Below, piece by piece: positions 9,601 through 23,290 of a stretch of DNA of 64,000 bases (within the stretch, counting starts at the first letter, position 1; every line of letters begins with the position of its first letter). The position numbers and the translations under genes were made by a program. The stretch covers positions 13,671,835 through 13,735,834 of the forward strand of contig OZ038527.1 of NCBI GenBank assembly GCA_964036665.1, written 5' to 3'. Origin of the DNA: Gordius sp. MW1. Taxonomy: Eukaryota; Nematomorpha; Gordioida; Gordea; Gordiidae. The notes under the pieces were generated by a model. It was not told the origin of the DNA and searched no databases. It was given only the letters and a program-made list of their open reading frames with translations.

Positions 9601-12600
9601 AAATTTTGAGGTAAAAATATTCATTTTTTTCGATTCTATGTGAAAGAGCGTAAAAAAATATATAAAAATAAGCCGATTTGAGAATCCTATTATCCTCGAT
9701 TGACTTCCGAAAAGAGGTTTTAAGCTGCGAGAACTATCATTTTGACAAAAGACAACGTTTTATTGTTGCGATTAGTTTGTTGTATCAAACGTGAGTGCTT
9801 AATTTTTGAAAACTGCTCTATGCGATCATGATTTCAAAGTAATAGTTTTCTGATTCTGATAAATTTTTACTTTTTATCATGGAAACAACGTCTAAAAACG
9901 ACAACTTTCATCGGATGAATACGGTTGAATAAAAAAATGTGAAAATTTTTGAGGTAAAAATAAATATTTTTTTCAATTCTATGTGAAAGAGCTTGAAAAA
10001 ATATATAAAAGTAAGCCGATTTGAGAATCCTATTATCCTCGATTGACTTCCGAAAAGAGGTTTTAAGCTGCGAGAACTATCATTTTGACAAAAGACAACG
10101 TTTTATTGTTGCGATTAGTTTGTTGTATCAAACGTGAGTGCTTAATTTTTGAAAACTGCTCTATGCGAACATGATTTCAAAGTAATAGTTTTCTGATTCT
10201 TATAAATTTTTACTTTTTATCATGGAAACAACGTCTAAAAACGACAACTTTCATCGGATGAATACGGTTAAATAAAAAAATGTTAAAATTTTTGAGGTAA
10301 AAATAAATATTTTTTTTCAATTCTATGTGAGAGAGCTTGAAAAAATATATAAAAGTAAGCCGATTTGAGAATCCTATTATCCTCGATTGACTTCCGAAAA
10401 GAGGTTTTAAGCTGCGAGAACTATCATTTTGACAAAAGACAACCATTTATTGTTGCGATTAGTTTGTTGTATCGCAACGTGAGTGCTTAATTTTTGAAAA
10501 CTGCTCTATGCAATCATGATTTCAAAGTAATAGTTTTCTGATTCTGATAAATTTTTACTTTTTATCATGGAAACAACGTCTAAAAACGACAACTTTCATC
10601 GGATGAATACGGTTGAAAGAAAAAATGTGAAAAATTTTGAGGTAAAAATATTTATTTTTTTTTCGATTCTATGTGAAAGAGCTTGAAAAACTATATAAAA
10701 GTAAGCCGATTTGAGAATCCTATTATCTTCGATTGACTTCCGAAAAGAGGTTTTAAGCTGCGAGAACTATCATTTTGACAAAAGACAACGTTTTATTGTT
10801 GCGATTAGTTTGTTGTATTGCAATGTGAGTGCTTAATTTTTGAAAATTGCTCTATGCGATCATGATTTCAAAGTAATAGTTTTCTGATTCTGATAAATTT
10901 TTACTTTTTATCATGGAAACAACGTCTGAAAACGACAGCTTTCATCGGATGAATACGGTTGAATAAAAAAATGTGAAAAATTTTGAGGTAAAAATATTTA
11001 TTTTTTTCGATTTTATATGAAAGAGCTTGAAAAAATATATAAAAGTAAGCCGATTTGAGAATCCTATTATCTTCGATTGACTTCCGAAAAGAGGTTTTAA
11101 GCTGCGAGAACTATCATTTTGACAAAAGACAACGTTTTATTGTTGCAATTAGTTTGTTGTATCGCAACGTGAGTGCTTAATTTTTGAAAATTGCTCTATG
11201 CGATCATGATTTCAAAGTAATAGTTTTCTGATTCTGATAAATTTTTACTTTTTATCATGGAAACAACGTCTGAAAACGACAGCTTTCATCGGATGAATAC
11301 GGTTGAATAAAAAAATGTGAAAAATTTTGAGGTAAAAATATTCATTTTTTTCGATTCTATGTGAAAGAGCGTATAAAAATATATAAAAATAAGCCAATTT
11401 GAGAATCCTATTATCTTGGATTGACTTCCGAAAAGAGGTTTTAAGCTGCGAGAACTATCATTTTGACAAAAGACAACGTTTTATTGTTGCGATTAGTTTG
11501 TTGTATCGCAACGTGAGTGCTTAATTTTTGAAAACTGCTCTATGCAATCATGATTTTAAATTAATAGTTTTCTGATTCTGATAAATTTTTACTTTTTATC
11601 ATGGAAACAACGTCTGAAAACGACAGCTTTCATCGGATGAATACGGTTGAATAAAAAAATGTGAAAAATTTTGAGGTAAAAATATTTATTTTTTTCGATT
11701 CTATGTGAAAGAGCTTGAAAAAATATATAAAAGTAAGCCGATTTGAGAATACTATTATCTTCGATTGACTTCCGAAAAGAGGTTTTAAGCTGCGAGAACT
11801 ATCATTTTGACAAAAGACAACGTTTTATTGTTGCAATTAGTTTGTTGTATCGCAACGTGAGTGCTTAATTTTTGAAAATTGCTCTATGCGATCATGATTT
11901 CAAAGTAATAGTTTTCTGATTCTGATAAATTTTTACTTTTTATCATGGAAACAACGTCTGAAAACGACAGCTTTCATCGGATGAATACGGTTGAATAAAA
12001 AAATGTGAAAAATTTTGAGGTAAAAATATTCATTTTTTTCGATTCTATGTGAAAGAGCGTATAAAAATATATAAAAATAAGCCAATTTGAGAATCCTATT
12101 ATCCTCGATTGACTTCCGAAAAGAGGTTTTAAGCTGCGAGAACTATCATTTTGACAAAAGACAACGTTTTATTGTTGCGATTAGTTTGTTGTATCGCAAC
12201 GTGAGTGCTTAATTTTTGAAAACTGCTCTATGCGATCATGATTTCAAAGTAATAGTTTTCTGATTCTGATAAATTTTTACTTGTTATCATGGAAACAACG
12301 TCTAAAAACGACAACTTTCATCGGATGAATACGGTTGAATAAAAAAATGTGAAAATTTTTGATGTAAATTTATTTTTTTCGATTCTATGTGAAAGAGCTT
12401 GAAAAACTATATAAAAGTAAGCCGATTTGAGAATCCTATTATCTTCGATTGACTTCCGAAAAGAGGTTTCAAGCTGCGAGAACTATCATTTTGACAAAAG
12501 ACAACGTTTTATTGTTGCAATTAGTTTGTTGTATCGCAACGTGAGTGCTTTAGTTTTAAAAATTGCTCTATGCGATCATGATTTCAAAGTAATAGTTTTC

Positions 12601-14660
12601 TGATTCTGATAAATTTTTACTTTTTATCATGGAAACAACGTCTGAAAACGACAGCTTTCATCGGATGAATACGGTTGAATAAAAAAATGTGAAAAATTTT
12701 GAGGTAAAAATATTCATTTTTTTCGATTCTATGTGAAAGAGCGTATAAAAATATATAAAAATAAGCCAATTTGAGAATCCTATTATCCTCGATTGACTTC
12801 CGAAAAGAGGTTTTAAGCTGCGAGAACTATCATTTTGACAAAAGACAACGTTTTATTGTTGCGATTAGTTTGTTGTATCAAACGTGAGTGCTTAATTTTT
12901 GAAAACTGCTCTATGCGATCATGATTTCAAAGTAATAGTTTTCTGATTCTGATAAATTTTTACTTTTTATCATGGAAACAACGTCTAAAAACGACAACTT
13001 TCATCGGATGAATACGGTTGAATAAAAAAATGTGAAAATTTTTGAGGTAAAAATAAATATTTTTTTCAATTCTATGTGAAAGAGCTTGAAAAAATATATA
13101 AAAATAAGCCGATTTGAGAATCCTATTATCCTCGATTGACTTCCGAAAAGAGGTTTTAAGCTGCGAGAACTATCATTTTGACAAAAGACAACGTTTTATT
13201 GTTGCGATTAGTTTGTTGTATCAAACGTGAGTGCTTAATTTTTGAAAATTGCTCTATGCGATCATGATTTCAAAGTAATAGTTTTCTGATTCTGATAAAT
13301 TTTTACTTTTTATCATGGAAACAACGTCTGAAAACGACAGCTTTCATCGGATGAATACGGTTGAATAAAAAAATGTGAAAAATTTTGAGGTAAAAATATT
13401 CATTTTTTTCGATTCTATGTGAAAGAGCGTATAAAAATATATAAAAATAAGCCAATTTGAGAATCCTATTATCCTCGATTGACTTCCGAAAAGAGATTTT
13501 AAGCTGCGAGAACTATCATTTTGACAAAAGACAACGTTTTATTGTTGCGATTAGTTTGTTGTATCACACGTGAGTGCTTAATTTTTGAAAACTGCTCTAT
13601 GCGATCATGATTTTAAAGTAATAGTTTTCTGATTCTGATAAATTTTTACTTTTTATCATGGAAACAACGTCTAAAAACGACAACTTTCATCGGATGAATA
13701 CGGTTGAATAAAAAAATGTGAAAATTTTTAAGGTAAAAATAAATATTTTTTTTAATTCTATGTGAAAGAGCTTGAAAAAATATATAAAAATAAGCCAATT
13801 TGAGAATCCTATTATCCTCGATTGACTTCCGAAAAGAGGTTTTAAGCTGCGAGAACTATCATTTTGACAAAAGACAACGTTTTATTGTTGCGATTAGTTT
13901 GTTGTATCAAACGTGAGTGCTTAATTTTTGAAAACTGCTCTATGCGATCATGATTTCAAAGTAATAGTTTTCTGATTCTGATAAATTTTTACTTTTTATC
14001 ATGGAAACAACGTCTAAAAACGACAACTTTCATCGGATGAATACGGTTGAATAAAAAAATGTGAAAATTTTTGAGGTAAAAATAAATATTTTTTTCAATT
14101 CTATGTGAAAGAGCTTGAAAAAATATATAAAAGTAAGCCGATTTGAGAATCCTATTATCCTCGATTGACTTCCGAAAAGAGGTTTTAAGCTGCGAGAACT
14201 ATCATTTTGACAAAAGACAACGTTTTATTGTTGCGATTAGTTTGTTGTATCAAACGTGAGTGCTTAATTTTTGAAAACTGCTCTATGCGAACATGATTTC
14301 AAAGTAATAGTTTTCTGATTCTTATAAATTTTTACTTTTTATCATGGAAACAACGTCTAAAAACGACAACTTTCATCGGATGAATACGGTTGAATAAAAA
14401 AATGTGAAAATTTTTGAGGTAAAAATAAATATTTTTTTCAATTCTATGTGAGAGAGCTTGAAAAAATATATAAAAGTAAGCCGATTTGAGAATCCTATTA
14501 TCCTCGATTGACTTCCGAAAAGAGGTTTTAAGCTGCGAGAACTATCATTTTGACAAAAGACAACGTTTTATTGTTGCGATTAGTTTGTTGTATCGCAACG
14601 TGAGTGCTTAATTTTTGAAAACTGCTCTATGCAATCATGATTTCAAAGTAATAGTTTTCT

Positions 14661-17600
14661 GATTCCGATAAATTTTTACTTTTTATCATGGAAACAACGT
14701 CTGAAAACGACAGCTTTCATCGGATGAATACGGTTGAATAAAAAAAAGTGAAAAATTTTGAGGTAAAAATATTCATTTTTTTTGATTCTATGTGAAAGAG
14801 CATAAAAAAATATATAAAAATAAGCCGATTTGAGAATCCTATTATCCTCGATTGACTTCCGAAAAGAGGTTTTAAGCTGCGAGAACTATCATTTTGACAA
14901 AAGACAACGTTTTATTGTTGCGATTAGTTTGTTGTATCGCAACGTGAGTGCTTAATTTTTGAAAACTGCTCTATGCAATCATGATTTCAAAGTAATAGTT
15001 TTCTGATTCCGATAAATTTTTACTTTTTATCATGGAAACAACGTCTGAAAACGACAGCTTTCATCGGATGAATACGGTTGAATAAAAAAATGTGAAAATT
15101 TTTGAGGTAAAAATAAATATTTTTTTCAATTCTATGTGAGAGAGCTTGAAAAAATATATAAAAGTAAGCCGATTTGAGAATCCTATTATCCTCGATTGAC
15201 TTCCGAAAAGAGGTTTTAAGCTGCGAGAACTATCATTTTGACAAAAGACAACGTTTTATTGTTGCGATTAGTTTGTTGTATCGCAACGTGAGTGCTTAAT
15301 TTTTGAAAACTGCTCTATGCAATCATGATTTCAAAGTAATAGTTTTCTGATTCCGATAAATTTTTACTTTTTATCATGGAAACAACGTCTGAAAACGACA
15401 GCTTTCATCGGATGAATACTGTTGAATAAAAAAATGTGAAAAATTTTGAGGTAAAAATATTTATTTTTTTCGATTCTATGTGAAAGAGCTTGAAAAAATA
15501 TATAAAAGTAAGCCGATTTGAGAATACTATTATCTTCGATTGACTTCCGAAAAGAGGTATTAAGCTGCGAGAACTATCATTTTGACAAAAGACAACGTTT
15601 TATTGTTGCAATTAGTTTGTTGTATCGCAACGTGAGTGCTTAATTTTTGAAAACTGCTCTATGCAATCATGATTTCAAAGTAATAGTTTTCTGATTCCGA
15701 TAAATTTTTACTTTTTATCATGGAAACAACGTCTGAAAACGACAGCTTTCATCGGATGAATACGGTTGAATAAAAAAATGTGAAAATTTTTGAGGTAAAA
15801 ATAAATATTTTTTTCAATTCTATGTGAGAGAGCTTGAAAAAATATATAAAAGTAAGCCGATTTGAGAATCCTATTATCCTCGATTGACTTCCGAAAAGAG
15901 GTTTTAAGCTGCGAGAACTATCATTTTGACAAAAGACAACGTTTTATTGTTGCGATTAGTTTGTTGTATCGCAACGTGAGTGCTTAATTTTTGAAAACTG
16001 CTCTATGCAATCATGATTTCAAAGTAATAGTTTTCTGATTCCGATAAATTTTTACTTTTTATCATGGAAACAACGTCTGAAAACGACAGCTTTCATCGGA
16101 TGAATACGGTTGAAAAAAATGTGAAAAATTTTGAGGTAAAAATATTCATTTTTTTTGATTCTATGTGAAAGAGCATAAAAAAATATATAAAAATAAGCCG
16201 ATTTGAGAATCCTATTATCCTCGATTGACTTCCGAAAAGAGGTTTTAAGCTGCGAGAACTATCATTTTGACAAAAGACAACGTTTTATTGTTGCGATTAG
16301 TTTGTTGTAGCAACGTGAGTGCTTAATTTTTGAAAACTGCTCTATGCAATCATGATTTCAAAGTAATAGTTTTCTGATTCCGATAAATTTTTACTTTTTA
16401 TCATGGAAACAACGTCTGAAAACGACAGCTTTCATCGGATGAATACGGTTGAATAAAAAAATGTGAAAATTTTTGAGGTAAAAATAAATATTTTTTTCAA
16501 TTCTATGTGAGAGAGCTTGAAAAAATATATAAAAGTAAGCCGATTTGAGAATCCTATTATCCTCGATTGACTTCCGAAAAGAGGTTTTAAGCTGCGAGAA
16601 CTATCATTTTGACAAAAGACAACGTTTTCTTGTTGCGATTAGTTTGTTGTATCAAACGTGAGTGCTTAATTTTTTAAAATTGCTCTATGCGATCATGATT
16701 TCAAAGTAATAGTTTTCTGATTCTGATAAATTTTTACTTTTTATCATGGAAACAACGTCTGAAAACGACAGCTTTCATCGGATGAATACAATTGAATAAA
16801 AAAATGTGAAAAATTTTGAGGTAAAAATATTCATTTTTTTCGATTCTATGTGAAAGAGCGTATAAAAATATATAAAAATAAGCCAATTTGAGAATCCTAT
16901 TATCCTCGATTGACTTCCGAAATGAGGTTTTAAGCTGCGAGAACTATCATTTTGACAAAAGACAACGTTTTATTGTTGCGATTAGTTTGTTGTATCAAAC
17001 GTGAGTGCTTAATTTTTGAAAACTGCTCTATGCGATCATGATTTCAAAGTAATAGTTTTCTGATTCTGATAAATTTTTACTTTTTATCATGGAAACAACG
17101 TCTAAAAACGACAACTTTCATCGGATGAATACGGTTGAATAAAAAAATGTGAAAATTTTTGAGGTAAAAATAAATATTTTTTTCAATTCTATGTGAGAGA
17201 GCTTGAAAAAATATATAAAAGTAAGCCGATTTGAGAATCCTATTATCCTCGATTGACTTCCGAAAAGAGGTTTTAAGCTGCGAGAACTATCATTTTGACA
17301 AAAGACAACGTTTTATTGTTGCGATTAGTTTGTTGTATCGCAACGTGAGTGCTTAATTTTTGAAAACTGCTCTATGCAATCATGATTTTAAAGTAATAGT
17401 TTTCTGATTCCGATAAATTTTTACTTTTTATCATGGAAACAACGTCTGAAAACGACAGCTTTCATCGGATGAATACGGTTGAATAAAAAAATGTGAAAAA
17501 TTTTGAGGTAAAAATATTCATTTTTTTTGATTCTATGTGAAAGAGCATAAAAAAATATATAAAAATAAGCCGATTTGAGAATCCTATTATCCTCGATTGA

Positions 17601-18445
17601 CTTCCGAAAAGAGGTTTTAAGCTGCGAGAACTATCATTTTGACAAAAGACAACGTTTTATTGTTGCGATTAGTTTGTTGTATCGCAACGTGAGTGCTTAA
17701 TTTTTGAAAACTGCTCTATGCAATCATGATTTCAAAGTAATAGTTTTCTGATTCTGATAAATTTTTACTTTTTATCATGGAAACAACGTCTGAAAACGAC
17801 AGCTTTCATCGGATGAATACGGTTGAATTAAAAAATGTGAAAAATTTTGAGGTAAAAATATTTATTTTTTTCGATTCTATGTGAAAGAGCTTGAAAAAAT
17901 ATATAAAAGTAAGCCGATTTGAGAATACTATTATCTTCGATTGACTTCCGAAAAGAGGTATTAAGCTGCGAGAACTATCATTTTGACAAAAGACAACGTT
18001 TTATTGTTGCAATTAGTTTGTTGTATCGCAACGTGAGTGCTTAATTTTTGAAAACTGCTCTATGCAATCATGATTTCAAAGTAATAGTTTTCTGATTCCG
18101 ATAAATTTTTACTTTTTATCATGGAAACAACGTCTGAAAACGACAGCTTTCATCGGATGAATACGGTTGAATAAAAAAATGTGAAAAATTTTGAGGTAAA
18201 AATATTCATTTTTTTTGATTCTATGTGAAAGAGCATAAAAAAATATATAAAAATAAGCCGATTTGAGAATCCTATTATCCTCGATTGACTTCCGAAAAGA
18301 GGTTTTAAGCTGCGAGAACTATCATTTTGACAAAAGACAACGTTTTATTGTTGCGATTAGTTTGTTGTAGCAACGTGAGTGCTTAATTTTTGAAAACTGC
18401 TCTATGCAATCATGATTTCAAAGTAATAGTTTTCTGATTCCGATA
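14661..18445 (+). repeat. Locally homogenised satellite block (GATTCCGATAAA variant)
   Basis: The usual TTTTCTGATTCTGATAAA reads TTTTCTGATTCCGATAAA in a cluster of monomers: about 14661, 15005, 15350, 15694, 16038, 16378, 17407, 18095 and 18436. I noticed this change nowhere else in the array. The same block mixes GAGCATAAAAAAATAT units, TTTTTTTTGATTC units and a GTTGTAGCAACG deletion variant (near 16307, 18367 and 18710). This is a recent local spread of a few monomer types. Confidence 0.75.
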
Positions 18446-19513
18446 AATTTTTACTTTTTATCATGGAAACAACGTCTGAAAACGACAGCTTTCATCGGAT
18501 GAATACGGTTGAATAAAAAAATGTGAAAAATTTTGAGGTAAAAATATTCATTTTTTTTGATTCTATGTGAAAGAGCATAAAAAAATATATAAAAATAAGC
18601 CGATTTGAGAATCCTATTATCCTCGATTGACTTCCGAAAAGAGGTTTTAAGCTGCGAGAACTATCATTTTGACAAAAGACAACGTTTTATTGTTGCGATT
18701 AGTTTGTTGTAGCAACGTGAGTGCTTAATTTTTGAAAACTGCTCTATGCAATCATGATTTCAAAGTAATAGTTTTCTGATTCTGATAAATTTTTACTTTT
18801 TATCATGGAAACAACGTCTGAAAACGACAGCTTTCATCGGATGAATACGGTTAATTAAAAAATGTGAAAAATTTTGAGGTAAAAATATTTATTTTTTTCG
18901 ATTCTATGTGAAAGAGCTTAAAAAAATATATAAAAATAAGTCGATTTGAGAATCCTATTATCCTCGATTGACTTCCGAAAAGAGGTTTTAAGCTGCGAGA
19001 ACTATCATTTTGACAAAAGACAACGTTTTATTGTTGCGATTAGTTTGTTGTATCGCAACGTGAGTGCTTAATTTTTGAAAACTGCTCTATGCAATCATGA
19101 TTTCAAAGTAATAGTTTTCTGATTCTGATAAATTTTTACTTTTTATCATGGAAACAACGTCTGAAAACGACAGCTTTCATCGGATGAATACGGTTGAATA
19201 AAAAAATGTGAAAAATTTTGAGGTAAAAATATTTATTTTTTTTCGATTCTATGTGAAAGAGCGTATAAAAATATATAAAAATAAGCCAATTTGAGAATCC
19301 TATTATCCTCGATTGACTTCCTAAAAGAGGTTTTAAGCTGCGAGAACTATCATTTTGACAAAAGACAACGTTTTATTGTTGCGATTAGTTTGTTGTATCG
19401 CAACGTGAGTGCTTAATTTTTGAAAACTGCTCTATGCAATCATGATTTCAAAGTAATAGTTTTCTGATTCTGATAAATTTTTACTTTTTATCATGGAAAC
19501 AACGTCTGAAAAC

Positions 19514-19817
19514 GACAAACATTTTGAGGTAAAAATATTCATTTTTTTCGATTCAATGTGAAAGAGCGTAAAAAAATATATAAAAATAAGCCGATTTGAG
19601 AATCCTATTATCCTCGATTGACTTCCGAAAAGAGGTTTTAAGCTGCGAGAACTATCATTTTGACAAAAGACAACGTTTTATTGTTGCGATTAGTTTGTTG
19701 TATCAAACGTGAGTGCTTAATTTTTGAAAACTGCTCTATGCGATCATGATTTCAAAGTAATAGTTTTCTGATTCTGATAAATTTTTATATTTTATCATGG
19801 AAACAACGTCTAAAAAC
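19514..19817 (+). repeat. Truncated satellite monomer (304 bp)
   Basis: This unit goes directly from GACA to AACATTTTGAGG. It lacks about 39 bp that normally hold the TTCATCGGATGAA dyad and the following A-tract. It is the shortest unit I found outside the retrotransposon junction, and flanking units have normal length. Confidence 0.85.
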
Positions 19818-20889
19818 GACAACTTTCATCGGATGAATACGGTTGAATAAAAAAATGTGAAAATTTTTGAGGTAAAAATAAATATTTTTTTCAATTCTAT
19901 GTGAAAGAGCTTGAAAAAATATATAAAAGTAAGCCGATTTGAGAATCCTATTATCCTCGATTGACTTCCGAAAAGAGGTTTTAAGCTGCGAGAACTATCA
20001 TTTTGACAAAAGACAACGTTTTATTGTTGCGATTAGTTTGTTGTATCAAACGTGAGTGCTTAATTTTTGAAAACAGCTCTATGCGAACATGATTTCAAAG
20101 TAATAGTTTTCTGATTCTTATAAATTTTTACTTTTTATCATGGAAACAACGTCTAAAAACGACAACTTTCATCGGATGAATACGGTTGAATAAAAAAATA
20201 TGAAAAATTTTGAGGTAAAAATATTCTTTTTTTTCGATTCTATGTGAAAGAGCGTAAAAAAATATATAAAAATAAGTCGATTTGAGAATCCTATTATCCT
20301 CGATTGACTTCCGAAAAGAGGTTTTAAGCTGCGAGAACTATCATTTTGACAAAAGACAACGTTTTATTGTTGCGATTAGTTTGTTGTATCGCAACGTGAG
20401 TGCTTAATTTTTGAAAACTGCTCTATGCAATCATGATTTCAAAGTAATAGTTTTCTGATTCTGATAAATTTTTACTTTTTATCATGGAAACAACGTCTGA
20501 AAACGACAGCTTTCATCGGATGAATACGGTTGAATAAAAAAATGTGAAAAATTTTGAGCTAAAAATATTCATTTTTTTTGATTCTATGTGAAAGAGCGTA
20601 AAAAAATATATAAAAATAAGCCGATTTGAGAATCCTATTATCCTCGATTGACTTCCGAAAAGAGGTTTTAAGCTGCGAGAACTATCATTTTGACAAAAGA
20701 CAACGTTTTATTGTTGCGATTGTTTGTTGTATCAAACGTGAGTGCTTAATTTTTGAAAACTGCTCTATGCGATCATGATTTCAAAGTAATAGTTTTCTGA
20801 TTCTGATAAATTTTTACTTTTTATCATGGAAACAACGTCTAAAAACGACAACTTTCATCGGATGAATACGGTTGAATAAAAAAATGTGA

Positions 20890-23290
20890 AAATTTTTGAG
20901 GTAAAAATAAATATTTTTTTCAATTCTATGTGAAAGAGCGTATAAAAATATATAAAAATAAGCCAATTTGAGAATCCTATTATCCTCGATTGACTTCCTA
21001 AAAGAGGTTTTAAGCTGCGAGAACTATCATTTTGACAAAAGATAGCGTTTTATTGTTGCGATTAGTTTGTTGTATCGCAACGTGAGTGCTTAATTTTTGA
21101 AAACTGCTCTATGCAATCATGATTTCAAAGTAATAGTTTTCTGATTCTGATAAATTTTTACTTTTTATCATGGAAACAACGTCTGAAAACGACAGCTTTC
21201 ATCGGATGAATACGGTTGAATAAAAAAATGTGAAAAATTTTGAGGTAAAAATATTCATTTTTTTCGATTCTATGTGAAAGAGCGTAAAAAAATATATAAA
21301 AATAAGCCGATTTGAGAATCCTATTATCCTTGATTGACTTCCGAAAAGAGGTTTTAAGCTGCGAGAACTATCATTTTGACAAAAGACAACGTTTTATTGT
21401 TGCGATTAGTTAGTTGTATCAAACGTGAGTGCTTAATTTTTGAAAACTGCTCTATGCGAACATGATTTCAAAGTAATAGTTTTCTGATTCTGATAAATTT
21501 TTACTTTTTATCATGGAAACAACGTCTGAAAACGACAACTTTCATCGGATGAATACGGTTGAAAGAAAAAATGTGAAAAATTTTGAGGTAAAAATATTTA
21601 TTTTTTTTCGATTCTATGTGAAAGAGCTTGAAAAACTATATAAAAGTAAGCCGATTTGAGAATCCTATTATCTTCGCTTGACTTCCGAAAAGAGGTTTTA
21701 AGCTGCGACAACTATCATTTTGACAAAAGACAACGTTTTATTGTTGCGATTAGTTTGTTGTATCGCAACGTGAGTGCTTAATTTTTGAAAACTGCTCTAT
21801 GCAATCATGATTTCAAAGTAATAGTTTTCTGATTCTGATAAATTTTTACTTTTTATCATGGAAACAACGTCTGAAAACGACAGCTTTCATCGGATGAATA
21901 CGGTTGAATAAAAAAATGTGAAAAATTTTGAGGTAAAAATATTCATTTTTTTCGATTCTATGTGAAAGAGCGTAAAAAAATATATAAAAATAAGTCGATT
22001 TGAGAATCCTATTATCCTCGATTGACTTCCGAAAAGAGGTTTTAAGCTGCGAGAACTATCTTTTTGACAAAAGACAACGTTTTATTGTTGCGATTAGTTT
22101 GTTGTATCGCAACGTGAGTGCTTAATTTTTGAAAACTGCTCTATGCAATCATGATTTCAAAGTAATAGTTTTCTGATTCTGATAAATTTTTACTTTTTAT
22201 CATGGAAACAACGTCTGAAAACGACAGCTTTCATCGGATGAATACGGTTGAATAAAAAAATGTGAAAAATTTTGAGGTAAAAATATTTTTTTTTTTTCGA
22301 TTCTATGTGAAAGAGCGTATAAAAAAATATAAAAATAAGCCAATTTGAGAATCCTATTATCCTCGATTGACTTTCTAAAAGAGGTTTTAAGCTGCGAGAA
22401 CTATCATTTTGACAAAAGATAGCGTTTTATTGTTGCGATTAGTTTGTTGTATCGCAACGTGAGTGCTTAATTTTTGAAAACTGCTCTATGCAATCATGAT
22501 TTCAAAGTAATAGTTTTCTGATTCTGATAAATTTTTACTTTTTATCATGGAAACAACGTCTGAAAACGACAGCTTTCATCGGATGAATACGGTTGAATAA
22601 AAAAATGTGAAAAATTTTGAGGTAAAAATATTCATTTTTTTCGATTCTATGTGAAAGAGCGTAAAAAAATATATAAAAATAAGCCGATTTGAGAATCCTA
22701 TTATCCTCGATTGACTTCCGAAAAGAGGTTTTAAGCTGCGAGAACTATCATTTTGACAAAAGACAACGTTTTATTGTTGCGATTAGTTAGTTGTATCAAA
22801 CGTGAGTGCTTAATTTTTGAAAACTGCTCTATGCGAACATGATTTCAAAGTAATAGTTTTCTGATTCTGATAAATTTTTACTTTTTATCATGGAAACAAC
22901 GTCTGAAAACGACAACTTTCATCGGATGAATACGGTTGAAAGAAAAAATGTGAAAAATTTTGAGGTAAAAATATTTATTTTTTTTCGATTCTATGTGAAA
23001 GAGCTTGAAAAACTATATAAAAGTAAGCCGATTTGAGAATCCTATTATCTTCGCTTGACTTCCGAAAAGAGGTTTTAAGCTGCGACAACTATCATTTTGA
23101 CAAAAGACAACGTTTTATTGTTGCGATTAGTTTGTTGTATCGCAATGTGAGTGCTTAATTTTTGAAAATTGCTCTATGCGATCATGATTTCAAAGTAATA
23201 GTTTTCTGATTCTGATAAATTTTTACTCTTTATCATGGAAACAACGTCTGAAAACGACAGCTTTCATCGGATGAATACGGTTGAATAAAA
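20890..23290 (+). repeat. Four-monomer duplication, 1,377 bp
   Basis: Rare markers recur exactly 1,377 bp apart: GATAGCG at 21041 and 22418, and the TCTTCGCTTG variant, followed by GCGACAAC, at 21671 and 23048. The units in between (GTTAGTTGTATC, GAAAGAAAAAATG) also appear in the same order in both copies. The start and end are approximate. Confidence 0.8.
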
